A stretch of DNA of 59,701 nucleotides from an uncultured Candidatus Thioglobus sp. (GTDB lineage: Bacteria; Pseudomonadota; Gammaproteobacteria; PS1; Thioglobaceae): assembly GCA_910595805.1 (NCBI GenBank), contig CAJVCK010000005.1, forward strand, positions 1 through 59,701, in the 5' to 3' direction. Shown in pieces: positions 58,701 to 59,701 of the stretch (position 1 is its first letter; every line of letters begins with the position of its first letter). Below the pieces are notes generated by a model, which made no database searches, was not told where the DNA came from, and saw only the letters and a list, made by a program, of their open reading frames with translations. Made by a program: the position numbers and the translations under genes.

Positions 58701-59002
58701 CCCCCTCCCTTGTCATAACTATATAGTTTAATATGAAATTTAGTAGTATTATGACGTATAAGTTTTTCTTGACTATAAGTTTTTAATAGTGTAAAAAACT
58801 CTAAACGTTCAAAGCTGAACGATTTGTAAAACTTCTCCAAAGATGGAAAAGTGTTTTAGATATGAAATCTAAAAAAAACCTTTTGGACAATGTTGTTTAT
58901 TTAGTTTTTGGTTATAAAAGAGCTGAATTTTAAAGGTTTATAGAGCAATTCAATTGAATTTTGAATTGCATTTTAAAATACAATCTATGGGGAATTATTA
59001 CA
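58701..59002 (+). other. 302-base intergenic leader region before urtA
   Basis: No credible gene. It contains three perfect inverted repeats: CGTTCA/TGAACG (58806-58821, loop four), TTTTAGAT/ATCTAAAA (58854-58874, loop five) and GCAATTCAA/TTGAATTGC (58945-58969, spacer seven). A possible promoter is TTGACT (58769-58774) and TAAAAA (58792-58797), 17 apart. The leader would be about 200 bases, long for this genome. GGGGA at 58989-58993 is the likely ribosome site of urtA. Confidence 0.6.
58769..58797 (+). promoter_or_regulatory. Possible promoter of urtA
   Basis: TTGACT (58769-58774), 17-base spacer, TAAAAA (58792-58797). The -35 is good, the -10 is poor. Other AT-rich candidates exist nearer the gene, so this is tentative. 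Confidence 0.3.
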
Positions 59003-59701
59003 ATGATAATATCAAAAAAATCGGTATTGGCTGCTAGTTTAGCCTTTACTTTAAGTGCTACTGCTTTTGCAGCAGAAACAATCAAAGTTGGTGTACTACA
59101 TTCACTTTCAGGCACAATGGCTATCAGTGAAACAACGTTAAAAGACACCATGTTAATGTTGATCGAAGATCAAAATAAAAAAGGCGGCGTTCTAGGTAAG
59201 CAGTTGGAAGCTGTTGTTGTAGATCCAGCGTCTAATTGGCCTTTATTTGCTGAGAAAGCTAGAGGGTTGATTGAGAATGATAACGTTGATGCAATTTTTG
59301 GCTCTTGGACATCAGTATCTAGAAAATCGGTATTGCCTGTTATTGAAGAGCTAAATAGCGTATTTTTCTACCCAGTGCAATACGAAGGTGAAGAGTCATC
59401 TAAGAATGTGTTCTATACGGGTGCAGCTCCAAACCAACAAGCTATTCCAGCTGTTGACTACCTTATGAATGATATGGGTGTTACGCGTTGGGTATTAGCA
59501 GGAACTGACTATGTATATCCACGTACAACTAATAAAATTCTTAAGGCGTACTTAGAAGCAAAAGGTGTAGCATCATCAGACATTATGATTAATTACACGC
59601 CATTTGGACATTCAGATTGGCAAACAATCGTTTCTGACATTAAGAAGTTTGGATCTGCTGGTAAGAAAACCGGTGTAGTTTCAACAATTAATGGTGACGC
59701 T
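59003..59701 (+). CDS. urtA: Urea ABC transporter substrate-binding protein (cut by window edge)
   Basis: 233 codons, open to the window edge. A signal peptide (about 1-23, ending ATAFA) is followed by the UrtA/FmdD pattern: IKVGVLHSLSGTMAISETTLKD, VVDPASNWPLFAEKAR, FGSWTSVSRKSVLPV, FFYPVQYEGEESSKNVFYTG and APNQQAIPAVDYLM. It delivers urea (or short amides) to a branched-chain-type ABC transporter. Full length is usually about 420 residues. The partner genes urtBCDE would be expected just downstream. A nitrogen-scavenging role is inferred. Confidence 0.92.
   Translation, partial: MIISKKSVLAASLAFTLSATAFAAETIKVGVLHSLSGTMAISETTLKDTMLMLIEDQNKKGGVLGKQLEAVVVDPASNWPLFAEKARGLIENDNVDAIFGSWTSVSRKSVLPVIEELNSVFFYPVQYEGEESSKNVFYTGAAPNQQAIPAVDYLMNDMGVTRWVLAGTDYVYPRTTNKILKAYLEAKGVASSDIMINYTPFGHSDWQTIVSDIKKFGSAGKKTGVVSTINGDA

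Noticed and set aside
58806..58821. CGTTCA in the urtA leader as the start of a glutamine riboswitch
   Set aside because: Only the six bases fit; the other conserved segments of that motif were not found.
58854..58874. Hairpin TTTTAGAT/ATCTAAAA as terminator of the ABC-F gene
   Set aside because: It is followed by A rather than T on the plus strand and lies 150 bases downstream.
58930..59151. Minus-strand frame at the urtA start
   Set aside because: It overlaps the clear UrtA signal peptide and N-terminus and has no ribosome site.

Overview
The window looks like housekeeping chromosome from a low-GC gammaproteobacterium. Gene content, small genes, tight overlaps and several linkages (hflK-hflC-hisZ-purA-rnr; rodA-mltB-dacA; yceD-rpmF-plsX-fabH; xerC/htpG) fit the sulfur-oxidising SUP05/Thioglobus group or a relative. 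This placement is inferred from gene order and protein character, not from a marker search. No insertion sequence, prophage, CRISPR array, tRNA, toxin-antitoxin pair or defence island was seen. I did not find a clearly new multi-gene system. The most interesting items are regulatory or family-level.

Layout: 1-3579 carries valS, a YgiM-like SH3 protein and the 5' end of guaB on the minus strand. 3653-5563 has a small c-type cytochrome, a GIY-YIG protein, a Rof-like Rho antiterminator, a methyltransferase and gloA. 5560-14312 is one long minus-strand series: a Mth938-family gene, rodA, mltB, dacA, a D-amino-acid aminotransferase gene, amgK and murU (cell-wall elongation, trimming and recycling), then the SRP RNA, then dnaX, ybaB and recR. 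14393-25257 runs on the plus strand: Sel1 protein, gltX, glnD, trxA, rho, lptF, queF, pcnB, an SDR gene, xseB and ispA. 25254-31891 is minus: lptD, surA, rlmB, yceD, rpmF, plsX and fabH. 32084-38533 is plus: hflK, hflC, hisZ, purA and rnr, closed by a strong terminator shared with the convergent ilvD. 40302-47600 is mixed: acetyltransferase, RNase T, an orphan TolC-like protein, plsC, gph, rmuC, two short-chain/IMPase genes and trmJ. 47780-54862 has htpG (minus), then xerC, tsaC, hemF, tusA, glnA and bioB (plus). 54834-56991 is ftsW and murG (minus). The window ends with an ABC-F ATPase and the start of urtA.

Connections: glnD, glnA with its adenylylation tyrosine, and urtA are three parts of nitrogen assimilation. 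lptD, lptF and surA serve outer-membrane and LPS assembly. rodA, mltB, dacA, the aminotransferase, amgK, murU, ftsW and murG cover peptidoglycan synthesis and recycling. rho has a structured leader and a Rof-like partner lies 15 kb away.

Best leads: (1) a nine-A run in dnaX, where a one-base slip gives an immediate stop just past the clamp-loader core; (2) a heat-shock-type promoter for htpG that touches the xerC start codon; (3) hairpins in the leaders of rho, glnA and urtA; (4) nested inverted repeats behind trmJ; (5) an orphan TolC-like gene and a small monoheme cytochrome.
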